5,539 nt of DNA from an uncultured Spirochaetaceae bacterium (GTDB lineage Bacteria; Spirochaetota; Spirochaetia; Treponematales; UBA12059). The notes under the pieces were generated by a model. It did no database searches. It was not told the DNA's origin and was given only the letters and a program-made list of their open reading frames with translations. Shown piece by piece: positions 1 to 5,429 of the stretch; positions within the stretch are counted from its first letter, which is position 1; every line of letters starts with the position of its first letter. The position numbers and the translations under genes were made by a program. The stretch spans positions 1 through 5,539 of the forward strand of contig CALKWG010000511.1 of the NCBI GenBank assembly GCA_938004315.1. The letters run 5' to 3'.

Positions 1-743
1 TCGTAGGGGCTCGTGATGGACGGGTCGAGGAAGAGCGCGCCCTTCTCGGTCTTGCCCATCTTCTTACCGTCGCTCGTGGTCACGAGGGGGAAGGTCAGGC
101 CGAAGGCTTCGGCGCCCTCGACGCGGCGGATGAGCTCCATGCCGGCGACGATATTGCCCCACTGATCGTCCCCGCCGATCTGCAGCCGGCAGCCGTGGCG
201 GCGGAACAGTTCGAGGAAGTCGAAGCTCTGCAGAAGCTGGTAGTTGAACTCGATAAACGAGAGGCCGGTCTCCATGCGCATGCGGTAGGCCTCGAAGCTG
301 AGCATGCGGTTTACCGAGAAATGCCGGCCGATATCGCGCAGGAAGTCTATGTAGTTGAGGTTAGCGAGCCAGTTCTTATTATTGTCGCTGAGGGCGGTCT
401 TATCGTTGAAGCCCAGGAAGCGGTCCAGCTGGGCGCTAATACTGTCGGCGTTGCGGTCCAGGTCCTCGTACGAAAGCATCTTGCGCATCTCGGTCTTGCC
501 CGAGGGGTCGCCGATGCGGGCGGTGCCGCCTCCTATGAGGGCGATGCCGCGATGGCCGTAGGACATGAGGTGCCTAAAGGCGAAGAAGGGGACCATGTGG
601 CCGATATGCAAGCTATGGAAGGTCGGGTCGCAGCCTACGTAAAAAGTCACGGGGCCCTGGTCCATAAGGCCCGAGAGGGCGTCGATATCGGTGCACTGCT
701 GTAGGAATCCGCGTTCCTTTAGGGTCTCCAAAGCGGGGTTCAT
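1..743 (-). CDS. tyrS: Tyrosyl-tRNA synthetase, N-terminal 247 codons (3' end outside window)
   Basis: Class I aminoacyl-tRNA synthetase that activates tyrosine with ATP and charges tRNA-Tyr in the cytoplasm. Translating the reverse strand from the ATG at 743 gives an open frame that runs off the window edge. Visible signatures are the HIGH motif (residues 46-49, in SLHIGHM), the tyrosine-pocket segments TFYVGCDP (33-40) and YQLLQSFD (168-175, with Tyr168, Gln172 and Asp175), GGGTARIGDPSGK (71-83), QIGGDDQWGN (188-197), and the KMSKS-loop variant KMGKT (228-232), which is usual in bacterial TyrRS. The tRNA-binding C-terminal part, including any S4 domain, lies outside. The start is supported by a GAGGAG Shine-Dalgarno (749-754) five bases upstream. 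Residues Phe42-His43 precede SLHIGH where many TyrRS have Ala-Asp, a small oddity. The gene follows the GGDEF gene by 81 bp and seems to have its own promoter. Confidence 0.97.
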   Translation of the reverse strand, partial: MNPALETLKERGFLQQCTDIDALSGLMDQGPVTFYVGCDPTFHSLHIGHMVPFFAFRHLMSYGHRGIALIGGGTARIGDPSGKTEMRKMLSYEDLDRNADSISAQLDRFLGFNDKTALSDNNKNWLANLNYIDFLRDIGRHFSVNRMLSFEAYRMRMETGLSFIEFNYQLLQSFDFLELFRRHGCRLQIGGDDQWGNIVAGMELIRRVEGAEAFGLTFPLVTTSDGKKMGKTEKGALFLDPSITSPY

Positions 744-763
744 GCTGGCTCCTCGGTAGGGTC

Positions 764-786
764 TAGGCGGCGATTATAGCCGCCTA
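764..786. repeat. 8-bp perfect inverted repeat flanking the tyrS -10 box
   Basis: TAGGCGGC (764-771) and GCCGCCTA (779-786) are perfect complements separated by seven bases that contain the TATAAT. No T-run follows on the minus strand, so it does not look like an intrinsic terminator. Because the predicted tyrS transcript starts inside the promoter-distal arm, the hairpin could form only in RNA reading through from the GGDEF gene. In DNA it would be a dyad around the -10, as an operator might be; that role is inference. Confidence 0.6.
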
Positions 787-802
787 TAGCGCGCGCGGGC
801 AA
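773..802 (-). promoter_or_regulatory. Probable sigma-70-type promoter of tyrS
   Basis: On the minus strand a perfect TATAAT -10 hexamer (773-778) sits 18 bases downstream of TTGCCC (797-802), a partial -35 match. Transcription would start near 766, leaving a leader of about 23 bases with the GAGGAG site before the tyrS ATG. The -10 lies in the loop of an 8-bp inverted repeat. The assignment is by sequence match only. Confidence 0.6.
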
Positions 803-817
803 GCGGCCCTTCGTCGG

Positions 818-840
818 CGTCCGGTCAATCGCCCCGGACG
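818..840. repeat. 7-bp inverted repeat spanning the GGDEF gene stop codon
   Basis: CGTCCGG (818-824) pairs perfectly with CCGGACG (834-840). The 9-base loop holds the stop codon of the diguanylate cyclase gene (825-827). It is a GC-rich stem at a gene end, but no T-run follows, so it is at best a weak or Rho-assisted 3' end, or an RNA-stabilising stem. Function is not established. Confidence 0.4.
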
Positions 841-1865
841 CGGTTTCGCCCGGCGGCTTTCGCGGCGTAGAGGTAGGAGTCGGCTCGCTTCAGGGCGTCG
901 TGGCACTTCTCTCCGGCCCTGAGCACGACGGCGCCGAGGCTGATGGTGACGTGCGGTAGGCGCTCTAGGCGCAGGGACTCGACCGCGGCGCGGGCGCGCT
1001 CGGCGAAGAGCCTGGCGGCGCGAGGATCTTTACTGCGCAGGACCACGGCGAATTCCTCGCCGCCTAAACGACCGAAGGCGTCGCCCTCGCGCACGAGCGA
1101 GCGCACGGCGCCCGAGACAGCCGCGAGGACCTTATCGCCGGCGTCATGGCCAAAGCTGTCGTTGATGCCCTTGAAGCGGTCGATGTCTATCATCACCACG
1201 CCGACAGCGTGGTCCTTGGGCTTAGTCGCGATGTAGCCCGATAAGCGCTCTATAAAACGGTCGCGCCTCAGGGCACCGGTCATAGGATCGTAGGCGGCCT
1301 CGACCTCGACTTTGTCCGCTACGATGAATTTGGATATGCCGAAGGATAGCAGGGTGAGCACGACGCCGGTCAGCATGGCGGCGAGGCTCCAAATGTAGAG
1401 CCATTTCTGGGCGTCCAGCCTGGCCCCCGCGACGGCTTGGAGTTCGCCCGAACGGAGCCAGACCATATCGCCCAAAGCCAGGACGCCCCTTCCGGCCCGC
1501 GGATCGGTAGCCCGCGCCGCCCTGGCAGCCTCGCCGCCCGAGCGCACGCTCTCGAACAGCGCCTCGAAAGCGGAGCGAAGCTCCGCGTACTCGCTCCTCG
1601 ACGCGAGGAAACCGTATTCGGCCATGGCGAAGAGCGACACTTCGGCCTCGGCCAGGAGCGCATCGCCGTTATTCCCGGATAGCTCGTAGGCTAAGGCCCG
1701 CTGGGTCGTAGCGAGGACCGCGCCGGCGGCGTTCAAGGCGCCTGTGCTCTCGGCGGTGCGGTTCAGGGCGATCGCGGCGAAACCGGTGCCCAGGGCCGCG
1801 AGCAGGGCCGCGGCCGCTATGAGGGGTATGAGGAGCTGGGACGGCTTCTCTATCAGGCGTTGCAT
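825..1865 (-). CDS. Membrane-anchored GGDEF diguanylate cyclase with intact inhibitory site
   Basis: Predicted inner-membrane diguanylate cyclase of 346 residues that would make c-di-GMP from two GTP. A hydrophobic segment at about 11-34 and a second at about 157-177 bracket a roughly 120-residue, Ala/Glu/Arg-rich, probably helical extracytoplasmic region with no sensor domain I recognise. The cytoplasmic GGDEF domain covers about 190-346. It has metal-binding Asp227 in MIDID, the conserved FKGINDSFGHDAGD (231-244), and the active-site GGEEF at 268-272. The RxxD product-inhibition site REGD (259-262) lies exactly five residues before GGEEF, so feedback inhibition is expected. No EAL or HD-GYP domain is present. 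The ATG at 1865 is the first start in frame; its nearest Shine-Dalgarno, GGAG at 1879-1882, is 13 bases away, implying weak translation. The neighbours do not reveal what it controls. Confidence 0.95.
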   Translation of the reverse strand: MQRLIEKPSQLLIPLIAAAALLAALGTGFAAIALNRTAESTGALNAAGAVLATTQRALAYELSGNNGDALLAEAEVSLFAMAEYGFLASRSEYAELRSAFEALFESVRSGGEAARAARATDPRAGRGVLALGDMVWLRSGELQAVAGARLDAQKWLYIWSLAAMLTGVVLTLLSFGISKFIVADKVEVEAAYDPMTGALRRDRFIERLSGYIATKPKDHAVGVVMIDIDRFKGINDSFGHDAGDKVLAAVSGAVRSLVREGDAFGRLGGEEFAVVLRSKDPRAARLFAERARAAVESLRLERLPHVTISLGAVVLRAGEKCHDALKRADSYLYAAKAAGRNRVRGD

Positions 1866-1914
1866 AACTTTTATATCGCTCCGTTCCGACGGACATTAGT
1901 CTAGCCGAATTACT

Positions 1915-1943
1915 ATCGTAATGCAGCGCCGCGACGAATGCAA
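1915..1943 (-). promoter_or_regulatory. Weak candidate promoter for the GGDEF gene
   Basis: On the minus strand TTGCAT (1938-1943) and TACGAT (1915-1920) are separated by 17 bases. Both match the consensus only partly. A competing -10, TAGACT, is at 1898-1903. The 85-bp gap (1866-1950) after the xdhC-yqeB stop is locally AT-richer than the coding DNA, which fits a promoter, but read-through from upstream is equally possible. Confidence 0.25.
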
Positions 1944-1950
1944 ACCGGGC

Positions 1951-3552
1951 TCAGCGCTTAACGCGGCCCTTGAGGCGGAGCAGCGCCTCGAGCGCGCCTC
2001 CCGCGACCGCCCGCGCCTTGTCCGAAACGCTGAAGCAATGCGCCCGCTCGCCGCGCGGATCGACGTCGCCGATCTTCATGCCCTCGTGCACCGCGGATCC
2101 CGGGCGTATGAGCCCGCGGAGCACGCCGTTCAAGGGCGAGGCGACCCGGAACTCGCCGGCTCGCGAGGCGACTACGGCGACGGCTTGGCCGGCGCTCACC
2201 AGAGAGCCGATTTCGGCCAGGGCCTTAAGCTCGCCGCCCGCCGGGGATCTGATCAGGCGCTCGGCCGACTTCCCAGCGATCTCGCCGGGTACGCCGCTAT
2301 CGGGGGCGGCCGATCCGGACAGGATCACGCGGCCTAAGTCGTGGCCGCGCTGGGTCTCCACGACGGCGTCCACGTCGCCGCCGGCCTCGAAGCCGGGCCC
2401 CAGGCCGATGACCGCGGGGGCCATGCCGCGCCTTACGCCGGTATTACGCTTGGCCAGGGTCGCGTCGACTAGGGCGTAGGGCCGAAGCGCCGGCACGATC
2501 GAGCAGTCCGGATCGACGAGCACCGGCACGACGCCGTCGTTCAGGAGCCGCAGCGCCTCGCGGAGGCCTCCGGCGCGCCGGGCAATGACGCCTTCTACGC
2601 GGGCTTCCCCGTCATACACCGCCTCGGAGAAGGCGACGGAACGTCGTATGGCGGTCGGCCGCTCGATCTCGAGCATGATCGGCCGAAACCCGGCCGCCTT
2701 GAAGCGCAGCGCGCAGCCGGTGGCCAAGTCGCCGGCGCCGCGGATGACGACCAGGTCGCCCTCCCGCCCTGATAGCGGCGCGGCGTCCCGACCGGCCAAG
2801 GCCGCCATGATCTCGGCCATCACCGATACGGCTATCTCCTCGGGGGTTTCGGCGCCGAGATCCAAGCCTATCGGCGCTCGCACGCGCGCTAAGAGCTCCT
2901 CGGGGACGCCGTCGTCGCGCGCCTTGTCCAGGAGCACCCTAACCTTGCGCCTGGAGCCTAAGAAGCCGAGGTAGGCCAGGTCGCGCCCGACGAAGGCGCG
3001 GAGCGCGCGCTCGTCCGAGGCGTGCGTCGCTATGATCGCGCAGGTCCGCCGGTCGCTCGGGGCGGCGGCTAAAGCCCGTTCCATATCCGGCATCACATAG
3101 AGCTCCTGCGCCATGGGGAAGCGCTCGCTCGTTACGAAGTCGGGCCGGTCGTCGACGACGGCTATCCTATAGCCTAAGCCGGCGGCTAGGCGCGCGATGG
3201 CCAGGCCTACGTGGCCGCCTCCGGCTATGAGGAGCCGAGGCTTGGCGCCGAAGACCTCGACGTAGACGCTCATGCTGCCGCCGCATTCCATGTCCAGGCT
3301 GCGCTCGCCGGGGCTGTGATCAAGGTTGTAGTCGAGCATGACGGGCCGGTCGAAGTCGATGGCCTTCTTAGCCTCCTCTATCACCCGCGCCTCGACGATG
3401 CCGCCCCCGACAGTACCGTAACTCGTCCCGTCGGCCAGGACGATCATTTTCGCCTTGCCCCGGGGCGTCGACCCCGAGGACGAAACGATGGTGGCTATCG
3501 CAAAGGGCGTATTAGACGCGCTGAGCTCGGCGGCTTTTTCAAAAAGGTTCAT
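1951..3552 (-). CDS. XdhC-YqeB fusion, molybdenum hydroxylase maturation protein
   Basis: Cytoplasmic protein of 533 residues joining two families usually found separately. Residues 1-255 are XdhC/CoxI: SSSGSTPRG (24-32), GTVGGGIVEA (46-55), MECGG (88-92), a Rossmann segment IAGGGHVGLAIA (109-120) through VVDDRPDF (132-139), THASDERAL, YLGFLGSRRK (194-203) and PIGLDLGAETPEEIAVS (227-243). XdhC proteins bind molybdenum cofactor and support its sulfuration in xanthine dehydrogenase-type enzymes. Residues 265-533 are YqeB (EF2563 type): VVIRGAGDLATG (268-279), EIERPTAIRRSVAFSEAVYDGE (295-316), VIGLGPGFEAGGDVDAVVET (381-400), and a C-terminal lipoyl-like repeat ending in GMKIGDVDPRGE (491-502). 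YqeB is tied by comparative genomics to selenium-dependent molybdenum hydroxylases; its chemistry is not settled. The ATG at 3552 follows AAAGGA (3563-3568). It lies 89 bp downstream of yqeC, its likely functional partner. Confidence 0.93.
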   Translation of the reverse strand: MNLFEKAAELSASNTPFAIATIVSSSGSTPRGKAKMIVLADGTSYGTVGGGIVEARVIEEAKKAIDFDRPVMLDYNLDHSPGERSLDMECGGSMSVYVEVFGAKPRLLIAGGGHVGLAIARLAAGLGYRIAVVDDRPDFVTSERFPMAQELYVMPDMERALAAAPSDRRTCAIIATHASDERALRAFVGRDLAYLGFLGSRRKVRVLLDKARDDGVPEELLARVRAPIGLDLGAETPEEIAVSVMAEIMAALAGRDAAPLSGREGDLVVIRGAGDLATGCALRFKAAGFRPIMLEIERPTAIRRSVAFSEAVYDGEARVEGVIARRAGGLREALRLLNDGVVPVLVDPDCSIVPALRPYALVDATLAKRNTGVRRGMAPAVIGLGPGFEAGGDVDAVVETQRGHDLGRVILSGSAAPDSGVPGEIAGKSAERLIRSPAGGELKALAEIGSLVSAGQAVAVVASRAGEFRVASPLNGVLRGLIRPGSAVHEGMKIGDVDPRGERAHCFSVSDKARAVAGGALEALLRLKGRVKR

Positions 3553-3583
3553 AAGCAGGCTATCCTTTCATACTCACCGAGTT

Positions 3584-3589
3584 AGTATA
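3584..3589 (-). promoter_or_regulatory. Candidate -10 box upstream of xdhC-yqeB
   Basis: TATACT on the minus strand lies about 30 bases before the ATG, in an 89-bp gap that is large for a tightly coupled operon. I see no convincing -35 hexamer 16-18 bases upstream (the region is CCCAATACG-like). It may give the fusion gene its own transcript in addition to any read-through from yqeC. Confidence 0.3.
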
Positions 3590-3603
3590 TCCGGACGGCC
3601 GCG
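3589..3603. repeat. 15-bp direct repeat, copy 1 (intergenic)
   Basis: ATCCGGACGGCCGCG occurs here, just upstream of the candidate -10 of xdhC-yqeB, and again identically at 5340-5354. It contains the palindromes TCCGGA and CGGCCG. Both copies are intergenic and upstream of a gene start. It could be a shared regulator site or chance in GC-rich DNA. Confidence 0.4.
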
Positions 3604-3641
3604 TATTGGGTAGCGGCGACCTTAGCCTATCGCGCGCGTCA

Positions 3642-4472
3642 TCATGCCTCGCGCGCATCGATTTCATCGCCCGTAGCCGCGTTCGCCAAGCACACGCGTA
3701 GGCCGGGATACGCCCGCCGAATCGACGCTGCCAGGGCCCGAGCCATATTCGGGTCTACGAGTTCGGCCTTGTTGAGGATGAGGAAACGCCGCGCGTTCCG
3801 CGGGCAGCCCTTGAAGGCGCCGTCGGGATGGATGGCGAGCCTGAGTAAATCCTCCGCGTCTATAGCTCGGCCGAGGGGTCCGCCGCAAATTCGGGCGACG
3901 AGCTCCGCCCGGCACACATAGGCCTCGTCTAAGGGCCGCCCTATCGCGTCCAAGCCCATGAGGGCGACGACGAGCGAACTCGAGGGCGGGACGAGCGGTT
4001 CATGCCCGGCGGGCGCCTTGAGGGGTAGGCGACGGGCGCCGTCGGCCTCGCATAGAACTAGGCCCCAAGCCTTGGCCGCTGCGTCGACGACGGACGCTTG
4101 AAGCCCCAGGGCTTTACCGCCCTCGACGCCGGGGCAGGCGAAGGCTAGAAAGCCTTCGGAGCGCGGAGCCGGCGCTAGCGGCGGACGGCTAAGGCCATCG
4201 GGGCCGGACCATGAAGGGTCCTGAAGCCAGGCGTCCAGGGCCCGCCCCTCGTCGCGCGGGTCTATCATGCGGGCGGTCGTACAGGTCAAGACGCGGAGGC
4301 CTGCCTGGCGAGCCTGGGCGCTTAGCCTAAAGAGCGCGCTCGTCTTACCGCCCGCCCCGACGAAGGCGATCGGGCCGCCGAGCGATCGCCGGGCTTCGGG
4401 CGCCGAGCCTCGGGCGGCGCCGGCCGATCGGCCCGTTCCGCGCTCGCCTAAGAGCCAGTCGTAGATCCTCAG
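3642..4472 (-). CDS. yqeC: YqeC, selenium-dependent molybdenum hydroxylase accessory protein, probable CTG start
   Basis: Predicted P-loop nucleotide-binding protein of the YqeC family, which co-occurs with YqeB, SelD and selenium-dependent molybdenum hydroxylases; the exact reaction is unknown. From the proposed start it has 276 residues. Walker A is FVGAGGKTS (37-45), followed by QAGLRVLTCTTARM (56-69). Other family blocks are CEADGARRLPLKAP (141-154), HEPLVP (157-162), MGLDAIGRPL (172-181), HPDGAFKG (215-222) and ILNKAE (232-237, a G4-like NKxD site ending in Glu). The frame contains no ATG, GTG or TTG before a TTG at 4289, which lies beyond the P-loop, so the true start must be non-standard. 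CTG at 4470-4472 overlaps the upstream TGA as CTGA, and GAGGG (4482-4486) lies nine bases before it, so translational coupling is likely. Residues 11-33 are a low-complexity Gly/Ala/Arg-rich stretch. Family assignment is firm; the start is inferred. Confidence 0.88.
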   Translation of the reverse strand: MRIYDWLLGERGTGRSAGAARGSAPEARRSLGGPIAFVGAGGKTSALFRLSAQARQAGLRVLTCTTARMIDPRDEGRALDAWLQDPSWSGPDGLSRPPLAPAPRSEGFLAFACPGVEGGKALGLQASVVDAAAKAWGLVLCEADGARRLPLKAPAGHEPLVPPSSSLVVALMGLDAIGRPLDEAYVCRAELVARICGGPLGRAIDAEDLLRLAIHPDGAFKGCPRNARRFLILNKAELVDPNMARALAASIRRAYPGLRVCLANAATGDEIDAREA

Positions 4473-5281
4473 CTCGTCTCGCCCTCGTCGGCGACCTGGG
4501 CGCCCCAGGCGCGTAGCCTGGACTCTATGAAGTCCAGGCAGGCCTCGTGCTCAGCCTTGCCGCGGCCGACCACCGGCATGGCCGGCCCGAACTCGAGCAT
4601 GACCGGCCGGTCACGGCGCACCGGGCCGAAGCCGCGCAGGATCTTGGAGTTGCCCCAGTAGTCGGTCTTGAGCGCCACGGGCACGACCGGGACCCCGGCC
4701 CGCGCGGCGAGCTTGACCCCCAGACTGTTGAAAGTCGAACGCTTGAACACGTCGGTTCGCGTCCCCTGCGGGAAGATGATGATCGAGCGGCCGTTGGCCA
4801 AGTGCCGCTGCCCTGCAGCCAGCACCGTCTCTAAATCCTTGCGCGGGTCGGTCCGGGTCACCGCGATGGGGTCGCGCGAGCGCATGATCGGCCCCCAGAT
4901 CGGCCCGTAAAGGAGCTTCTCCTTGACGACGTAGGTGCAGCTTCGAATCGGCGTGATGAGGCCGGGGAGGAGGGTGGTCTCCAAGGTGCCCATGTGGTTG
5001 GCCACGAAGACGGCCGGCCCCTGAAGGGCGCGAACCTGGTCCATGCCGCTGATATGGAAGCGCGCGCCGCAGCGCTCCAGGCGCTGCATGAGCTCGATTG
5101 AGCTGGCGGCCCAGGCCGGGTCGTCATAGAGGCCCTTTAAGGCCAGGGCGCGGGAGCGGAACATCACGCCGAAGAAGTTCGTATAGGGGCTCCAGCGGCT
5201 CTTGAGCATGAGGTATTCGCGCAGGCAAGGCTTAACGTCATCGGGGCTGTGGTATTCATCGCCTTTAAGGCTCTCGTACAT
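4469..5281 (-). CDS. PlsC-like lysophospholipid acyltransferase, HX4E variant
   Basis: Protein of 270 residues in the PlsC/LPLAT superfamily, which moves acyl chains from acyl-ACP or acyl-CoA to glycerolipid acceptors at the inner membrane. Motif I is VANHMGTLET (93-102): catalytic His96 is followed by Glu101 where classical members have Asp (HX4D). Motif II-like residues are near SRDPIAVTRTDPRKDL (135-150). Motif III is FPQGTRT (170-176) with Gln for the usual Glu, and motif IV is VPVVPVALKTD (197-207). From memory, a subset of LPLAT-like proteins shares the NHM-TLET and FPQ-TR pattern, so this is probably a subfamily trait rather than decay. I see no clear transmembrane segment; the N-terminus is charged and aromatic. 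The ATG at 5281 has an AGGAG (5288-5292) six bases upstream. The stop overlaps the yqeC start. The substrate cannot be told from sequence. Confidence 0.9.
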   Translation of the reverse strand: MYESLKGDEYHSPDDVKPCLREYLMLKSRWSPYTNFFGVMFRSRALALKGLYDDPAWAASSIELMQRLERCGARFHISGMDQVRALQGPAVFVANHMGTLETTLLPGLITPIRSCTYVVKEKLLYGPIWGPIMRSRDPIAVTRTDPRKDLETVLAAGQRHLANGRSIIIFPQGTRTDVFKRSTFNSLGVKLAARAGVPVVPVALKTDYWGNSKILRGFGPVRRDRPVMLEFGPAMPVVGRGKAEHEACLDFIESRLRAWGAQVADEGETS

Positions 5282-5298
5282 GGCGTTCTCCTAGCCCC

Positions 5299-5304
5299 AC
5301 TATA
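5299..5304 (-). promoter_or_regulatory. Candidate -10 box upstream of the acyltransferase gene
   Basis: TATAGT on the minus strand matches five of six -10 consensus positions. No good -35 hexamer is at the right distance (TGGAAG at 18 bases is poor), and the start point would fall on or beside the Shine-Dalgarno. It is therefore doubtful, though some promoter is needed in this divergent gap. Confidence 0.25.
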
Positions 5305-5339
5305 GCTGAAAGCGGCTCGGCGCTTCCAGACGCCGCCCC

Positions 5340-5354
5340 ATCCGGACGGCCGCG
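5340..5354. repeat. 15-bp direct repeat, copy 2 (intergenic)
   Basis: Identical to the copy at 3589-3603. Here it lies in the middle of the divergent region, about 36 bases behind the candidate acyltransferase -10 and 23 bases before the candidate rlmJ -35, a position suited to a regulator of either gene. Confidence 0.4.
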
Positions 5355-5376
5355 CCTCGTTGCCCCGGGCCGGGGC

Positions 5377-5406
5377 TTGCCCCGAAGCCGCGTTCGGGCG
5401 GATACT
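5377..5406 (+). promoter_or_regulatory. Probable promoter of rlmJ
   Basis: TTGCCC (5377-5382) and GATACT (5401-5406) are separated by 18 bases, the same -35 sequence and spacing as the candidate tyrS promoter. Transcription would begin near 5413, leaving a leader of about 17 bases. A second TTGCCCC is at 5360-5366, followed by a GC-rich dyad (5362-5376). The rlmJ ribosome-binding site itself is poor. Confidence 0.45.
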
Positions 5407-5429
5407 GAGCGGACGATGGATGCGCAAGC

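Noticed and set aside
195..704. Plus-strand 169-codon open frame opposite tyrS
   Set aside because: It is antisense to unmistakable TyrRS motifs and its translation resembles no family.
744..824. T-box or other riboswitch ahead of tyrS
   Set aside because: The 81-bp gap is too short for a T-box, and the best promoter leaves a leader of only about 23 bases.
1921..2974. Several plus-strand open frames opposite xdhC-yqeB
   Set aside because: Long antisense frames are expected in GC-rich DNA; the minus strand carries conserved domains throughout, and the plus-strand products are low-complexity Arg/Ala/Ser/Pro-rich.
3631..3660. CGCGCG-type hairpin around the yqeC stop codon as a terminator
   Set aside because: The arms are simple alternating CG sequence that pairs in many registers, and no T-run follows on the minus strand.
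3642..4289. Short yqeC model starting at TTG 4289
   Set aside because: It removes the Walker A motif that is encoded in frame just upstream, and TTG 4289 is the conserved Leu of the RVLTCTTARM block.
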